Assembly: GCA_963556255.1 (NCBI GenBank)
Contig: OY744608.1
Span: forward strand, 9,151,603 to 9,215,602
Length of the DNA: 64,000 nt
Direction: 5' to 3'
Origin: Allolobophora icterica
Lineage: Eukaryota > Annelida > Clitellata > Crassiclitellata > Lumbricidae
Shown here: positions 47,761-58,969 of the stretch, piece after piece
Layout of the letters: every line of letters begins with the position of its first letter
How positions within the stretch are numbered: position 1 is the stretch's first letter
Notes under the pieces: model-generated
What the model saw: only the letters and a program-made list of their open reading frames with translations
Told to the model about the DNA's origin: nothing
Databases searched by the model: none
Position numbers and translations under genes: made by a program

Positions 47761-48272
47761 GTAGGCAGGGCTTTTTGTAACACGGTTCCGTACGTTGGGT
47801 GTGCGCCGTTGGAATAGACACTAGATAACAAAAGCCATCGTCTAAGCTACCATGTTTAATTATCCAATTATGTGTGATTAAATCTTTATTGCTGAACTGA
47901 ATATGTGTTAATAATGGATCGTCAGTGTGTAGTGGCTCAATTGAGCCTATGTAGAGTTAAATGTGTGCTAAGAACATCTTCAGTGTTGATACAGGCGTGC
48001 TATTTCTCGTAAAAAATTATGATACAATACAGCATAGGTATATTAACCGCAGCTTCTCAAACGATATTAACAATTCCTTTTCAAACTAAGTATGCTTGCT
48101 TCAGTCTGTACCACCACGATATAGGATCTCATAGTCCTAGGAATGCCTAACTCTTTACTCTTCTTTTCCATCCAGTACCTGACCGGTCGATGACTTTCGT
48201 CAGGGTATCAGTGACATCAGGTTTAATCTTATAAAAGTACTGTTAAGTTTTTAATAGTTTTTTTTATAACAG

Positions 48273-48352
48273 GACGTGCACATTCTTCGCGTGTTCCTAA
48301 AAAGAGGAAGATGACCTCGGAAACTGGCGAGGAATTCATTGAAGCAAAGTAA
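48273..48352 (+). CDS. Terminal exon with PKKRK signal and stop
   Basis: The exon follows TTTTTTTTATAACAG (48258-48272), enters in phase 1 and ends at TAA (48350-48352). It encodes RAHSSRVPKKRKMTSETGEE then FIEAK. The VPKKRKM block is a canonical monopartite nuclear localisation signal. A poly(A) signal follows 27 bases after the stop. Joined to 46989-47058, 47224-47330 and 47706-47760, all phases agree, so the four probably form the 3' end of one gene. Which upstream exons belong to it is not resolved. A splice from exon B of unit 2 (phase 1) to this exon would also be in phase. Confidence 0.6.
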
Positions 48353-48379
48353 CTTGTGTAGCATTACACCCATCTGAAT

Positions 48380-48385
48380 AATAAA
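48380..48385 (+). promoter_or_regulatory. Poly(A) signal AATAAA
   Basis: AATAAA lies 27 bases downstream of the TAA at 48350 and is followed by TTTTTT and more T-rich sequence, fitting a 3' end of a transcript. Confidence 0.55.
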
Positions 48386-48399
48386 ACTTTTTTAGCTCT

Positions 48400-49290
48400 C
48401 AAAGTCGTCAAATAGTATGATTCAGACACGAAAATATTTCCCAAGCAACTCGCCAACTATTGAGTCCTACTTTTGATATAAATGGGGTCCAGATGGCGCC
48501 ATGGAAATGCCACAACATCACGATAGTCGGCATCTAATGTGATCAGATAGTTTCTGGTTTGACTTCGTCGGATCTAATCGACCCTAGGAGACTCTATTCT
48601 AACCTGACTTATGTAAAACTGTTGTGATAATAGCGCAGGTCATCGATAGTCGCCCCAAGATAGGCCTAATGAATTGCAAGCCGTTGCAGTCGCACAGATT
48701 TTGAAACACATAGGTCAAGAAGGCCGGAAAGGCAAGCTAGACTGGAAAAGAGTTGATATAGGTATCCAATTGCTTAGCCTAAGCCTAATGACATCAAAGA
48801 ACTCGTAGGAGAATCTGAGCTCCGCAGAAAATCCGAAGGCTTCGAATAACCTACGTTGAACGACAAATGTAAATGTAATTGGACATTTATATGGCGCCGC
48901 TTGCAGAGATACAAATCAGTGGCACTCTCTGCACTAGCCTATAATATAATATTAAATGTCATATAAACTACACTATAACGTCAGTTGGCAAAACAATGCA
49001 CAGTAGACTAGCAGGGTCACCAGTTGCGAGCCCACGCACACTCGTGAAGCCAGCCAGAGCCCAACACGTGCCATGTGGTAGTGCGATGCTCAACAATAGT
49101 CACACTTTTCATTGATCGAGACTCATCGAGTGCAATTAAATTTTATGGGTCTGAGAGAGTGAGCAAAAATGTAGAATGTTGATTTAATGGAATTTTTTTG
49201 GAAATTATGAGATTTTAAACTCAATTTGTTTGAAGTGCTTATTATGACTGTTAATTTCTATAGTATAATTTGAGAAGTGATCGTTTACAG
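48400..49290. other. No gene recognised
   Basis: Unassigned intergenic or intronic sequence between the poly(A) signal and the next exon-like segment. A phrase TGGACATTTATATGGCGCCGC near 48889 resembles a LINE 3' end, but no coding remnant accompanies it. Confidence 0.4.
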
Positions 49291-49294
49291 GCAG

Positions 49295-49406
49295 CATCAG
49301 AGTTCATCTGCTCAAGAGAAGGACCTCATTCATGAACCTATAGCTGACTTAAGGAATGTTTCTGATCCAGATGACTACATCAACAACTTCTCGACTGCAG
49401 TCCAGG
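49295..49406 (+). CDS. Exon-like segment, phase 0 to 1
   Basis: The segment follows TTTACAGGCAG (the second AG is at 49293-49294) and ends at GTGAAT (49407). It enters in phase 0 and leaves in phase 1, encoding HQSSSAQEKDLIHEPIADLR, then NVSDPDDYINNFSTAVQ. The alternative AG at 49289-49290 would add two codons and a different entry phase, so the 5' border is uncertain. Polar, no known domain. It lies 0.9 kb after a poly(A) signal, so it probably belongs to the next gene. Confidence 0.5.
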
Positions 49407-49879
49407 GTGAATTTATTTTGTCTAAAGATTTATTTAGTTATTCTTATAGTTTTTTCACAAAATGCGTAACCCAAAAGTTCATAATTTATAATTATGTTCG
49501 AAAGTATGAATATTGAATATATATTATTATACTCCAAATTCTCACAAGATGTCAGTTTCCCAGTTGGTTAAGCGTTAACTACGGAGGTGGTTCTAATACT
49601 TTTGCGTTGTATCAACTGGTTTAAAAAAACGAATAGGCCTACTTGATATGATTTGCAAAAACGCGAGATTTCAGTCCTGACCGAAGCGGTACGACAGTAC
49701 CGGTGTATCGGACAGAAACACGAAGCAACTTCGAGGGCCTTGGGCTGACGACTGAAAAGACCGGGAATACAGTAAGCCGAGTGTTGAAACCAGTTGTCAC
49801 GCTGTGCTATATCGTGCATAAATTTGCGCATTGATTTCGAGACATAAATTCCACGAATGAACTGTTTTTGAAGTTTCAG

Positions 49880-50187
49880 CTGTTGTAGGTTCTATGTCAT
49901 CCGTTCATCCTACTCCTGGTTTTACAATGCCCCAAATGTACACACTTCAGCTAGACAATGGCACTTGGTATTCGGGCCAAAGGAGCACTGACGCAGTGCC
50001 TGACCCTACGCATACACTGTACTTATCCAACTTCACTGACTCCCTAAGAGTACTGGAGCAGCAGATTATTCAAACGCAGGGACCTAATATAAATCTTACC
50101 AGTCTCAGCACACAACATTTGGATTCGCGAATGCTACAAACGAAGCAGCCAACCTCTGGATTGGAAAGCACTTGGTATTCGGAAATG
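49880..50187 (+). CDS. Exon-like segment, phase 1 to 0, TWYS repeats
   Basis: Between GTTTCAG (49873-49879) and GTGAGT (50188), a strong donor. It is 308 bases, phase 1 in and phase 0 out, and open. The peptide begins VVGSMSSVHPTPGFTMPQMY and contains the related phrases NGTWYSGQ and ESTWYSEM about 70 residues apart. It is rich in Ser, Thr, Gln and Pro, without a recognised domain. Its entry phase matches the exit of 49295-49406. The next exon must start in phase 0; none was found before exon A of unit 3 (phase 1), so at least one exon is missing. Confidence 0.55.
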
Positions 50188-50699
50188 GTGAGTAATTAGA
50201 CGTTTCATGCTTTAACATAATATAACATTAATCGCAATATAAATATATTAAGGATTGTGATTACTAACAGGTGTGTTACCACGATATTATTCAACGCATC
50301 ATAAATTGTATCTGGATATTAATTTTTATATCGAAGTGAGATTAGTAAAACAGTTCGGGATGGAAACCATAGGCCTATAATAGTCTTGTGTATATCATGG
50401 AATCAGCAGCTATCAGTAGACCAAAACGCATCACGGGTTTGATAATGTTCAATGGTAGGCTAGCCCAGCCTTCAACATAGGCCTGTAGGCTTTTATAAAC
50501 CCAATTTCTTTTCCGTGCATGCCAACTGCACTAGTACGGCTTCTGTTCACCTGAGCCATGGACCGGTTGTTACTCGCACTACGTCATCACGTAATTCGAG
50601 CATTATATAGTTGATTCTGGTATATCTTTCCCAGAGCATTTCAAGCTATTTGCATATTATGTACTTTTTCTATATGCGATACCCGCAGAATGAGTCCTG

Positions 50700-51190
50700 G
50701 TGTGACTGAGATTGTCTGGGTTTATCTGGCTATTGCCTTAGTTTTAAATCGTCTTGAGTACACTAATTCGCTACTTACCGGCATCACAAAGACAAGCAAG
50801 CACACATTGCAAATGCTTCCGAGGTCCTTGGCAGGACCATAACGAAGGTACCCGCATTTCGACGCATCACCCTCAATGACCCTCATACAGTAATACTACT
50901 GAAACAAAGACTTCAGCTGTATAAATGTCCAGAGTTTACACAGTGATGCAACAACTTATATTTTGTCTTGGCTAACCCATTGGACTCACGATTACTGCAC
51001 TCCATTTGATTCTATTGTATGCCAATCGACAACTATTGCATTCCAAGTCTTTCTTGGTCACTGGCCCAAGGTTATGGAATTCGTCACCAGTTTCTATTTA
51101 ATCTGCAAGTTCTTTCAAGTCGCTTAGCTCAGTGCTGAAGTTTCGTCTTTATCGGATTGCTTGCACCCGCTTCATAGAATATTTTTTAGC
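50700..51190 (+). pseudogene. Degraded CR1/L2-like LINE fragment
   Basis: With frame changes, one reads YTNSLLTGITKTSKHTLQML, then TKVPAFRRITLNDPH, then a late phrase near 51060-51150 that fits LGQGYGIRHQF and LQVLSSRL. The order matches the thumb and C-terminal region of CR1/L2-type proteins. Old and full of stops. Confidence 0.45.
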
Positions 51191-51804
51191 TTAGAGGTGT
51201 CACGAATTTCAACTAGTTCTGTGCAGTGAATTATGGTTTAGATAATTATACAGTGTTGCTGAGATAGCGCTTGTAGATTGGTTCCTTATTCATCACGATA
51301 CTACACGCTATAGAAGTATCCAGAATTAATCAGATTTTGATTTTGAAAGAAATTAATATTCGTTTATTAAATTCAAACTGACAAGTGCGCAGTAAGATTA
51401 CATGATATATATAGTATTAACAGATGACAACAAGTTTAATAGTGGTCGAATTTAACTGTATTGCAGCCTAACGCTCATTTTGTAGTCGTCCCCCGAGTGA
51501 AAAGGTTAAGTCAACATTTATGGGGCTAGGGAGTATAGAACCTGCGTCCTTCTGATCTTCGTGGCAGCATGTAACCACTCAACCATCACCCTGCCCCGGG
51601 GATTGATTAAATTTTATAAAATTATTATGGTGGTGGTTTTTGGAACAATTTTAAATTATCTCATGAATTTTCATATGATTTGGAATATTAGTCTTGATCA
51701 TCTCATACTCAAGAACAGGCCAGAATTGAGTTGACAAAGCCAATGCCACCAATAATGCCTTTCAGAACCATTTACTCATATTATTCAGCCTTTGAATTGC
51801 TTTT

Positions 51805-51805
<1 letters not shown>

Positions 51806-51843
<38 letters not shown>

Positions 51844-51880
51844 TATCTTTATTGCTTTCCATGACAATCAGTTAACAAAT
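51806..51880 (-). mobile_element. Retroelement tail, (TTGA)n
   Basis: The plus strand has nine TCAA units (51806-51841) followed by TATATCTTTATTGC. Read on the minus strand this is an A/T-rich 3' end GCAATAAAGATATATTGATT followed by a TTGA tail, typical of a LINE or SINE 3' end. The body of the element was not identified. Confidence 0.5.
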
Positions 51881-52323
51881 CGTTTGAATCTATGCGATTT
51901 AAGGCGATATACAGCAGTTTTTTTAAAGTACCAATAATCAGACGGTAAGTTCGGTAATTAGGTAACATTGTTTCCGATTCTGATAATTAGGAATGGTAAG
52001 TTAACAAGGAGTATTTAAGAATTTATAATTGTCACCGAAGGCAATGGGCTACCCTCAGAGGCGCGTTTACAGAAGACGGGGCCCTAGGCGCAAACATTTT
52101 TGGGGACCCTTCTGAACTTGTAGACTGAATCTGAGACTCTGGTGGTGTTTCGCCACCAAAGTGCGACCGTACGTTACTTACCGGAATAACGTACGCGTTC
52201 GTAGTAAGTTATCGAAAAAAAATACGTACGCGTACAGTACGCGTACGTTAAAAATGCCACAAGTTTATCTGATCATTCACAAAGAACCTCAATATAACTA
52301 TGGTCTTATAACGTACGCGTACG

Positions 52324-52489
52324 CAGGGACGTCTATCACCCCTGAGTCATTGGAGCAACTTCCCCTTTCCCCCTCTTCTTCCCCTCACCTTCCTCCCCCT
52401 CGTTTATGATGGCACACACACTAACAGATCTCCCCCCATTTCTTGGATGGAGCATTTGCTCCAAGGTTTCTGTGGTGTAGACGCCCTTG
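52324..52489. mobile_element. Nested hAT-like MITE
   Basis: Ends CAGGGACGTCTATCACC and GGTGTAGACGCCCTTG are imperfect inverted repeats. The flanks CGCGTACG and CGCGTGAG agree at 6 of 8 positions. It is inserted in CGTACGCG-rich sequence of the larger element. Confidence 0.65.
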
Positions 52490-52664
52490 CGCGTGAGTCA
52501 AATATGATCAGTTTAGCTCTACAGTATTAGTCTCCTCGTACGCAGGCCTTGTTATTTACGAACGGCACCGAAATTTAGTAGGCCTATTACCAATAAAATG
52601 ACCACTGGAACTAACCATCCTATAAAGTGTGCCGTAAAATCTTAGTTATCTTCATATTATACAC

Positions 52665-53518
52665 TAGCAGGTTTACCCGGCGTTGCCCGGGGTTATAAGT
52701 TTCAATCCCTGTAGCGAATAAGCAACAAATTTAGGTACAAGTTTAAATCCGTGTAGCGAATAAGGTTTACCCGGCGTTGCCCGGGGTTATAAGTTTCTAT
52801 CCCTGTAGCGAATAAGCAACAAATTTAGGTATAAGTTTAAATCCGTGTAGCGAATAAGGAAGAAATTTAGGCGACCTGTGGGGGAGACTGCTTTGCAGTC
52901 TAGGCGTGGACTAACTGCTTCGCAGTCGCCCTCTGGCGACGACTGCTTCGCAGTCTCCCGTGGACTGACTGCTTCGCAGTCTCCCGTGGACTGACTGCTT
53001 CGCAGTCGAAGAGGGTGAAACCGGCGTTGGCGGGTTCAAGAAAACGCCAGAAATCTAGCCCTCACTGCCCTTAGTAAAGCAGAGTCTTTGAACATACAAT
53101 TTTGCTGTAAAACGATGAATATAGTTCGAATCGATCGTAATTAAATTTTGTGCGAAAGTAAACAACGTCGTTATTGCGCATTATTAATGACGTTGGGGAA
53201 TACCAGCGCCATAAATAGAAGCGCTTCGCGTTATGCGTATTATTAATGACGTTGGGGAATACCGGCGCCATAAATAGAAGCGCTTCGCGCCGGGTCGTCA
53301 GGGACGGTCGGTTGGGTAGACGTTTTGGGCATTTTCACCATGTTAGCGGTGAAAAGGGGGTACGCGAACCCCTCCACTGGGTGTCCGAAGCCGAGGCCGA
53401 CACAGTAGTGAAGGTTTCGAGTGAAAAGGTGGAAAATTGTAGAAGTTAAGCCCGGTCAAACAGACAGAGACAGACAGACAGACAGACACACAGAATTCTC
53501 GCTTTATTTACATAGATT
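52665..53518 (+). mobile_element. Interspersed repeat with TTTACCCGGCGTTGCCC end, copy 2
   Basis: Starts CTAGCAGGTTTACCCGGCG and ends (CAGA)n then CTCGCTTTATTTACATAGAT. It is the plus-strand relative of 11855-12353. This copy has grown: the GTAGCGAATAA...TTTACCCGGCG start is repeated in tandem (52666-52760 and 52765-52860). Four copies of GACTGCTTCGCAGTC, a perfect hairpin word, lie at 52890-53008 as a 26-base minisatellite. A segment of about 66 bases with TATTAATGACGTTGGGGAAT is duplicated at 53175-53290. Confidence 0.7.
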
Positions 53519-53639
53519 AGACAGAATATCAGCAATTTGGAATTTAAAAGTTTAAGAGTAGAGATCATTAACAGCCACACACTCATGTAATGGTTAAAAT
53601 TGTTGACGACCATCAATCACCAACCATTATTAACTTTTC

Positions 53640-53960
53640 GGGGGGAGGTCCGTAGAGTAATAGATAACACACTGGCGTGAAGAGTTGAAGGTACCAAGAT
53701 CGAATCCCGTAGACCTCCGTAAGGTTTTTCAGCCTTCCACTCGCTAGGTGGTGGTGGTTAAATGAATAGTAGGCCATGTTGGCGCCGGGTGGCTGCCGTT
53801 TAAATACAGTTATATTCGACTCCTGTAAAACTGTTATCATGTGCTTCTACTATATACATGTATGTAAGGCGCCCTGCGTGGCTGCCGTTTCTACTATATG
53901 ATTGTATGTTCACTGTACAGTGCAGTGCGTTTGCAGGCGCTTAATTAAAGAACAAGATTA
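53640..53960 (+). mobile_element. tRNA-derived SINE-like repeat, copy b
   Basis: Same order as 31296-31500: TAGAGTAATAGATAACACAC, a box-B-like AGATCGAATCCCG at 53698-53710, then GGGTGGCTGCCGTTTAAATA, ATTCGACTCCTGTAA and CTGTTATCATG. A second short piece, GCCCTGCGTGGCTGCCGTTT at 53871, suggests a partial tandem duplication of the 3' part. It is inserted in the composite element. Confidence 0.6.
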
Positions 53961-54379
53961 TTATTATTTATTATTATAAGAATATGTATTTTATTCTCGT
54001 AATGAACTGATGTGAACGTACGGTATCGTACGGCATGATACCCCTTACGCGTATCGTAGCCTACGTACGTTATAGAAAAAATAACGTACTTACCGTACGT
54101 ACGGTCGCACCTTAGTTTAGCCTATCATGTGCAAAAACTCACAGAGCTGAACTTGAAACCGTGTTTTTGAGTATATATTGGCACTGTAATGATGATTAGT
54201 TATAAAAGATATTTTCAAGGAATGTGAAGTTATTTGATATCATAATTTTAGTAAAAACAGGAAACAAATTATTTTTTTCTAATTTAAAAAATATTTTCAT
54301 TCGTTTGGGGCCCCCGAGATTTGGGGGCCCTAGGCGCGCGCCTAGTGCGCCTAATGGTAAACGCGCCTCTGGCTACCCT

Positions 54380-56755
54380 AAAGGGACAGAGTCCCGCTAT
54401 AGGCAGGACTATTATGGTGGTTGAAGCATATAACCTTATACTTAGTAATATCAGTCAAAATTTAGCTTTCGTACCCTGTAACGAAATGTTCAGGATGCTC
54501 CAGTGGCTGTGGACCGGTGCGTGATTAATTGCAAAGCTTTAGTCATAGAGCTAATAAAGGGATTGCCTAGTTCTTGTTCGTACATGAAGGAAAGCAATTA
54601 TTTTTGTTTTAAAACCTTTATACCCAGAGTATTGCATTTTGGGAGCAGCTTCTTACTTATAGCTGATTACTATCTGATTTTAGGTCTTACACAATACATC
54701 GAACAGTGAAAATACGTGCAACGCTTTAAACGGTATGCCATTACATCATACTAGTTGTTGCCCGTCGTAAGACGATTTGTGAACAATTTGAAAATGTGTT
54801 TTCCAATGTGCATGAAATTATTTTGCATTTGGTAAGTTCAAAACATCAAAGCATTAAAATATAAAACAAAAACTTATCCAATCCCAAGTCTATTTCCATA
54901 ACACGTCTTGAAACTGTTCTGCTTCAGTGAAAGTGTTTTCCGTGAAATTTATTATGTATTTGGTAACTTCAAAACGTTCAAATGTAAAACAAAAACTGAT
55001 CCAATCCCAAGTCTATTTTCATTAGGGATCTTTAAAATGTTCTGTTTCAGTGACACGATTTTCGAAACTATTTTTCATAAAACGGCAATAAATCAATTTC
55101 TTTATAATAATTATTATGGACTCCGTATGTGGTCACGTATGTGGCACTGTTGAGAGAATACCGCGGGTCAACTCGAGCGATCGCGGCCTAAGTAAATTGG
55201 TCCGTTTTAAGCCGTAAAGCTCGTTTCAGCCTGTTCGCCACCTAAGTAAATTAGTTTCAGTCCCTTTAAAGCCGTTAGTTTAAAAGAACAGCTGTTTACG
55301 GTATATTTCAATTTACGCTGAATAAAGTGTGAAACGACCGTCCGTTGGAATGTCGCCATTTGTAAATGTGACGTCATTGTTCATGAATATTCATGAGTTG
55401 GAAGCGGTCAGTGAGAGTGGTGTAACGTGTAAAGTTGCGTTTAGGACATTTCTCTTTTATTTTTATTATTGTACAGATTTTAAAATTCACAACTTTGATT
55501 ACTTTGCCCGTCTTTTATGAATGATTATATATGCTCTTTTATATTTTGCTTGAACTGTAGATTTCTTTATAGCTAAAGGTACGGTAAAAACGTTTATGAG
55601 ATTAGCTTGCAGATGAGAGTCGATCAGTCTGTGAAGTGGGCTACTTAAGGTATCGTATCGCCTCATCTGTGGCTTAACCAGCAGCAGATCTTTACATTTC
55701 ATGGCTAATTCGGCTATGGATGAATTGCCTGTCTGTATTTCGAATTGACGTCAAACAAAATGCAGTGTTGTTAAAAATATCGGGCGATGTACTTTACGTC
55801 CTTAAGTAAAAGTACTTATCAAAAACACTAGTTTTGTAAAAGTAGAAAGTATTCTTTCAAATAATACTTCTAAGGTAAAAAGAAAAAAGTAACTAAGTTT
55901 AGTTTCCATAATTCGATTCACTTATTTACTTTCAACAAGACAATTCTCAAAAATGCTTGTCATTCAATTCAGTGTGTTTATGGTTCAGTGTTAAACCAGC
56001 ACAGCTAAAAAGGTGTTCGACTGCTGCACTGACAGGAAGTGGTGTGCAATCAAATAAACAGTTCCGCTGAACATGCATTCTCTCAATATATTTTTTACAA
56101 TTGGGAATGGCGAAATGAATGCACGATATTCAGTGTACTTGGGCCATCACAAACAGGCAAACCATGGTCACAGCATTTCCTTCTATGCTCTAAATATAAC
56201 CATAGATGTTCCAAATTGCCAACATAATTCACTAATTATAAATTGAAAAAGAGTTTAGGAATTAAATGGATAAAAGTCCAAACAATGTCCACATACATTT
56301 CGACTTCTGTTTAAGAAAATTTCTCACTTATTTCCCAAGCTACGCAGGAATTACTGCAACGAGTCATGTGTTTTGGGTGAAGCCTTTCTATTGGTCACAA
56401 TTGGAATTTAGCAGAGTCTATAAATAGATTTCCTGTCGCGCGCTGTATACAAATTTATATTAGTTCCTTCAGTTTCGACCTTACTAACAAATTGTTAAAG
56501 CGCAATTCTTAGTAACGAACATTGTAACAAATATTACGTAAATTGTAACGCATTAAGGGTACTGAAACTGGGTTAAATTTTATTTCGTTAAAAGTAAAGG
56601 TATTTCCGTTTTGTGATACTTCGTTACAAGTGAAAGTACTGAAACTTTTACTTAAGTACAGAAACGCGTTACTTTTACTCCGTTACTGTACAACACTGGA
56701 AAAAGGCACTTGATCTTGACTTAGTTCAACAGTAGTAACATTTCTACTGGGTCGA
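54380..56755. other. No gene recognised
   Basis: AT-rich. Two tandem, diverged copies of a roughly 130-base block occur (54788-54910 and 54925-55030, sharing CAAAAACTTATCCAATCCCA or CAAAAACTGATCCAATCCCA). Another sequence with TAAGTAAAAGTACTT and GTAACGAA.. words at 55800-56700 may be a degraded transposon. No splice-bounded frame was seen. Confidence 0.4.
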
Positions 56756-57205
56756 ATGACTGCAAAGGGCAGAGGGTATCTTCCTCTCAGTCTTCTGCTT
56801 TTGAGCAGGTTTGTGACGTGGACGACCTCGTGTTCCCTTCCGACCTCCTCCATTCTGTTCTGTCCTGCGCCCTCCTCTTGGTGTGTCCGTATGTATCACC
56901 ATTATCGAGATCACTCATCATATTTAATCTTCTTCTGCCTCTCGTTGTCTTCCCTCCATACGCCCCTCCAGCAGCGTCACCAGCATACCCTCCCCCCTAA
57001 GTGTGTGGCCCAGCCACCGATGCTTTCTTCTGCTTATTGGTTGTAGTAGATCCCTCTGCACCCCTGCCCTTTCCAAAACTGCCTGATTTGTGACTTTGTC
57101 TCTCCAGCTTATTTTCAGCATTCGTCTCCAAGTCCACATTTCGAAAGCCTCTATTCTCTTCCTTTCCGTACCAGTCGTTGTCCAGCACTCAGCTGCATAT
57201 GTTGC
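56756..57205 (-). pseudogene. RTE-like LINE, C-terminal fragment
   Basis: The minus strand reads YAAECWTTT, then IEAFEMWTWRRMLKISWRDK, then NQAVLERAGVQRDLL, then HRWLGHTLR and a basic tail. The order matches YGCETWT, CEMWIWRKVLRVSWTEK, NEDILEEIG, YFGHVMR of the element at 32798-34640. The frame changes near 57190. 5' truncated. Confidence 0.7.
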
Positions 57206-58105
57206 AACTGAGGGTATCTATCGGAGTTTAAACTATGATAAAAATGTCAATAGGAATGGGCTTGAGAACATCTGAGCATCATACAGCATCTGTTTTTATT
57301 GTCTAGTTGTTGGTCTCGTTTTAAAGGAACTATTAGCGCTTTCTTTTGTTTAGTAAATACTGTTCTGTTCCACTGGGAGTACTGCTGTCACATATGCATA
57401 TATATATAGTTTAGGCATACATAAATAGATTAATATTTAAGATGGAACTTATTTATGGGAAGTTTTTCCGCAATGTTTTATTCGCTAAATTTAAAACGTA
57501 ATTAAATTTGGCAATGCTTTATAAATGAGTACGCATTTATGGTAAAATGAAACATAATTTGACAAAAATATTGACATTTTGCAATTTTATATATTTTGCT
57601 TAAGGACAAATTTTTCTCTATGTTAAACATATTCAGTAAAAGGCACACTTCACAAAACTATACGTAGGCTTTTTCGAGAAATAAGGTCCAAAGTAGAGAA
57701 CGATGATGTGTAGGGCCTATCTTTGGTGTAAAAAGAAAATATTCAAAGCAAGGGTATCCGCTACAGAGGTAGTCAAATTTAAAATTCGATCGGTTTAAGG
57801 ATTTTTGCATCATAGCGCAGCAAACTATGTCGTTTACTGTCCCTATTTCCTCCAATAACTGAGCAACCATATAATCTGCGACCAAGACCACATAATTATA
57901 TACTTCCGATCAAAGACGACAGATATTTTATTTCCCGTATTCTGTTCAACCGATAAATGCCTAACTAGTTCAACATTCATAATTATGTTTAAACTGGACA
58001 TTAGTTTGTACTCTAATGCGGTCTGTCATGTAGGATTTCAATAAACGAATATTATATATTAAATAAAACTAAGGGACCGCTAAAACTGACGGAATTGTCA
58101 TAATG

Positions 58106-58142
58106 CAGTTTTTATATCACCAGTCTGGTGATATAAAAACTG
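58106..58142. repeat. Perfect 18-bp-arm palindrome
   Basis: CAGTTTTTATATCACCAG, one T, then CTGGTGATATAAAAACTG. The arms are perfect inverse complements with a one-base centre. The equivalent place in copy 1 (about 6818-6840) has only the right arm in diverged form (TAGTGGTATAAAAACTAC). Confidence 0.9.
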
Positions 58143-58235
58143 TATAATGTCTGCTGATTCACCAACCTGCGTAGAAGTATCTGTATGTAGACAAAGATAC
58201 ATGCGAGCATACAGGCCTACAACCATACATTACGA

Positions 58236-58770
58236 TTCTCGTTAACGATAACGGTAGCGAAAATTTTCGTTGACGAAAATAAAATGATATCGTCAACGAT
58301 AACTATAACTGTTGGTAAAAATATCATTTACGATATATCTAACGAAATAATACTAACGAAAATTTATTGTTATCTTCTTTACAAAAATAAAAAGTACAGT
58401 ATTGACAAACATGAGAATGTGAAAATGCTCTACTACAACCAATAGCCTATGGTCACCTCGGATTGTGGATTTGTGAATTAACCCAGTAGTAGTGGCGCAT
58501 TTGATTAAATATAGTTATTTTGTAAACGTTTCTATTGCGATTTCGACCCAAGTTGACTCGCGCAAACTCGCAAAATTCGCAGTAATCTTGTAGTCATAAT
58601 GTCTCTAAAGATCTTTCGCTTCGCCTTATTGTGTCTAAATACTAGCTAAAATAAAAAATCCAGTAGCTATGACTATAACTAAAAAAATAATACTAGCTAT
58701 AACAGTAACTATAACTAGAATAAAAACCATTAACTATCACTGTAAATAAAATAAAATCTATAATAAGGGA
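58236..58770. repeat. AACGATAACGA / ACTATAACTA-rich insertion
   Basis: Present in duplication copy 2 but not in copy 1. It begins with CGTTAACGATAACGGTAGCG and ATTTTCGTTGACGAAAATAA, and ends with repeated ACTATAACTA words. It is probably a DNA transposon with subterminal repeats, but no target duplication was confirmed. Confidence 0.45.
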
Positions 58771-58969
58771 ACACACTGCATGCTTACATAAATACATAGC
58801 ACATAGATGTATACATTACATCGGCTTCTGCGTGCCTGTGTGAGTTCGCCAGTGGTGACTTTTAGTTATCTGAGCATATTCGTTGCTGAATACGTTTTAG
58901 TTAACATCAGTTAGGTTGGCAGAGGCAGCGCTTTATGAGGAACAAAAGCGCTATAGTAAGTGTCTAGAT

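Larger units (their letters stand above)
52056..54371. mobile_element. Composite hAT-like element, perfect 8-bp TSD
   Basis: Ends CAGAGGCGCGTTTAC and GTAAACGCGCCTCTG are perfect inverse complements. GCTACCCT flanks both sides (52048-52055 and 54372-54379). Inside each end is GGGGCCCTAGGCGC. Within it lie a second set of inverted ends (GTGCGACCGTACGT at 52161 and its complement ending 54110), a 166-base MITE, an 850-base interspersed repeat and a SINE copy. No transposase is seen. The original element was probably a few hundred bases long. Confidence 0.85.
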
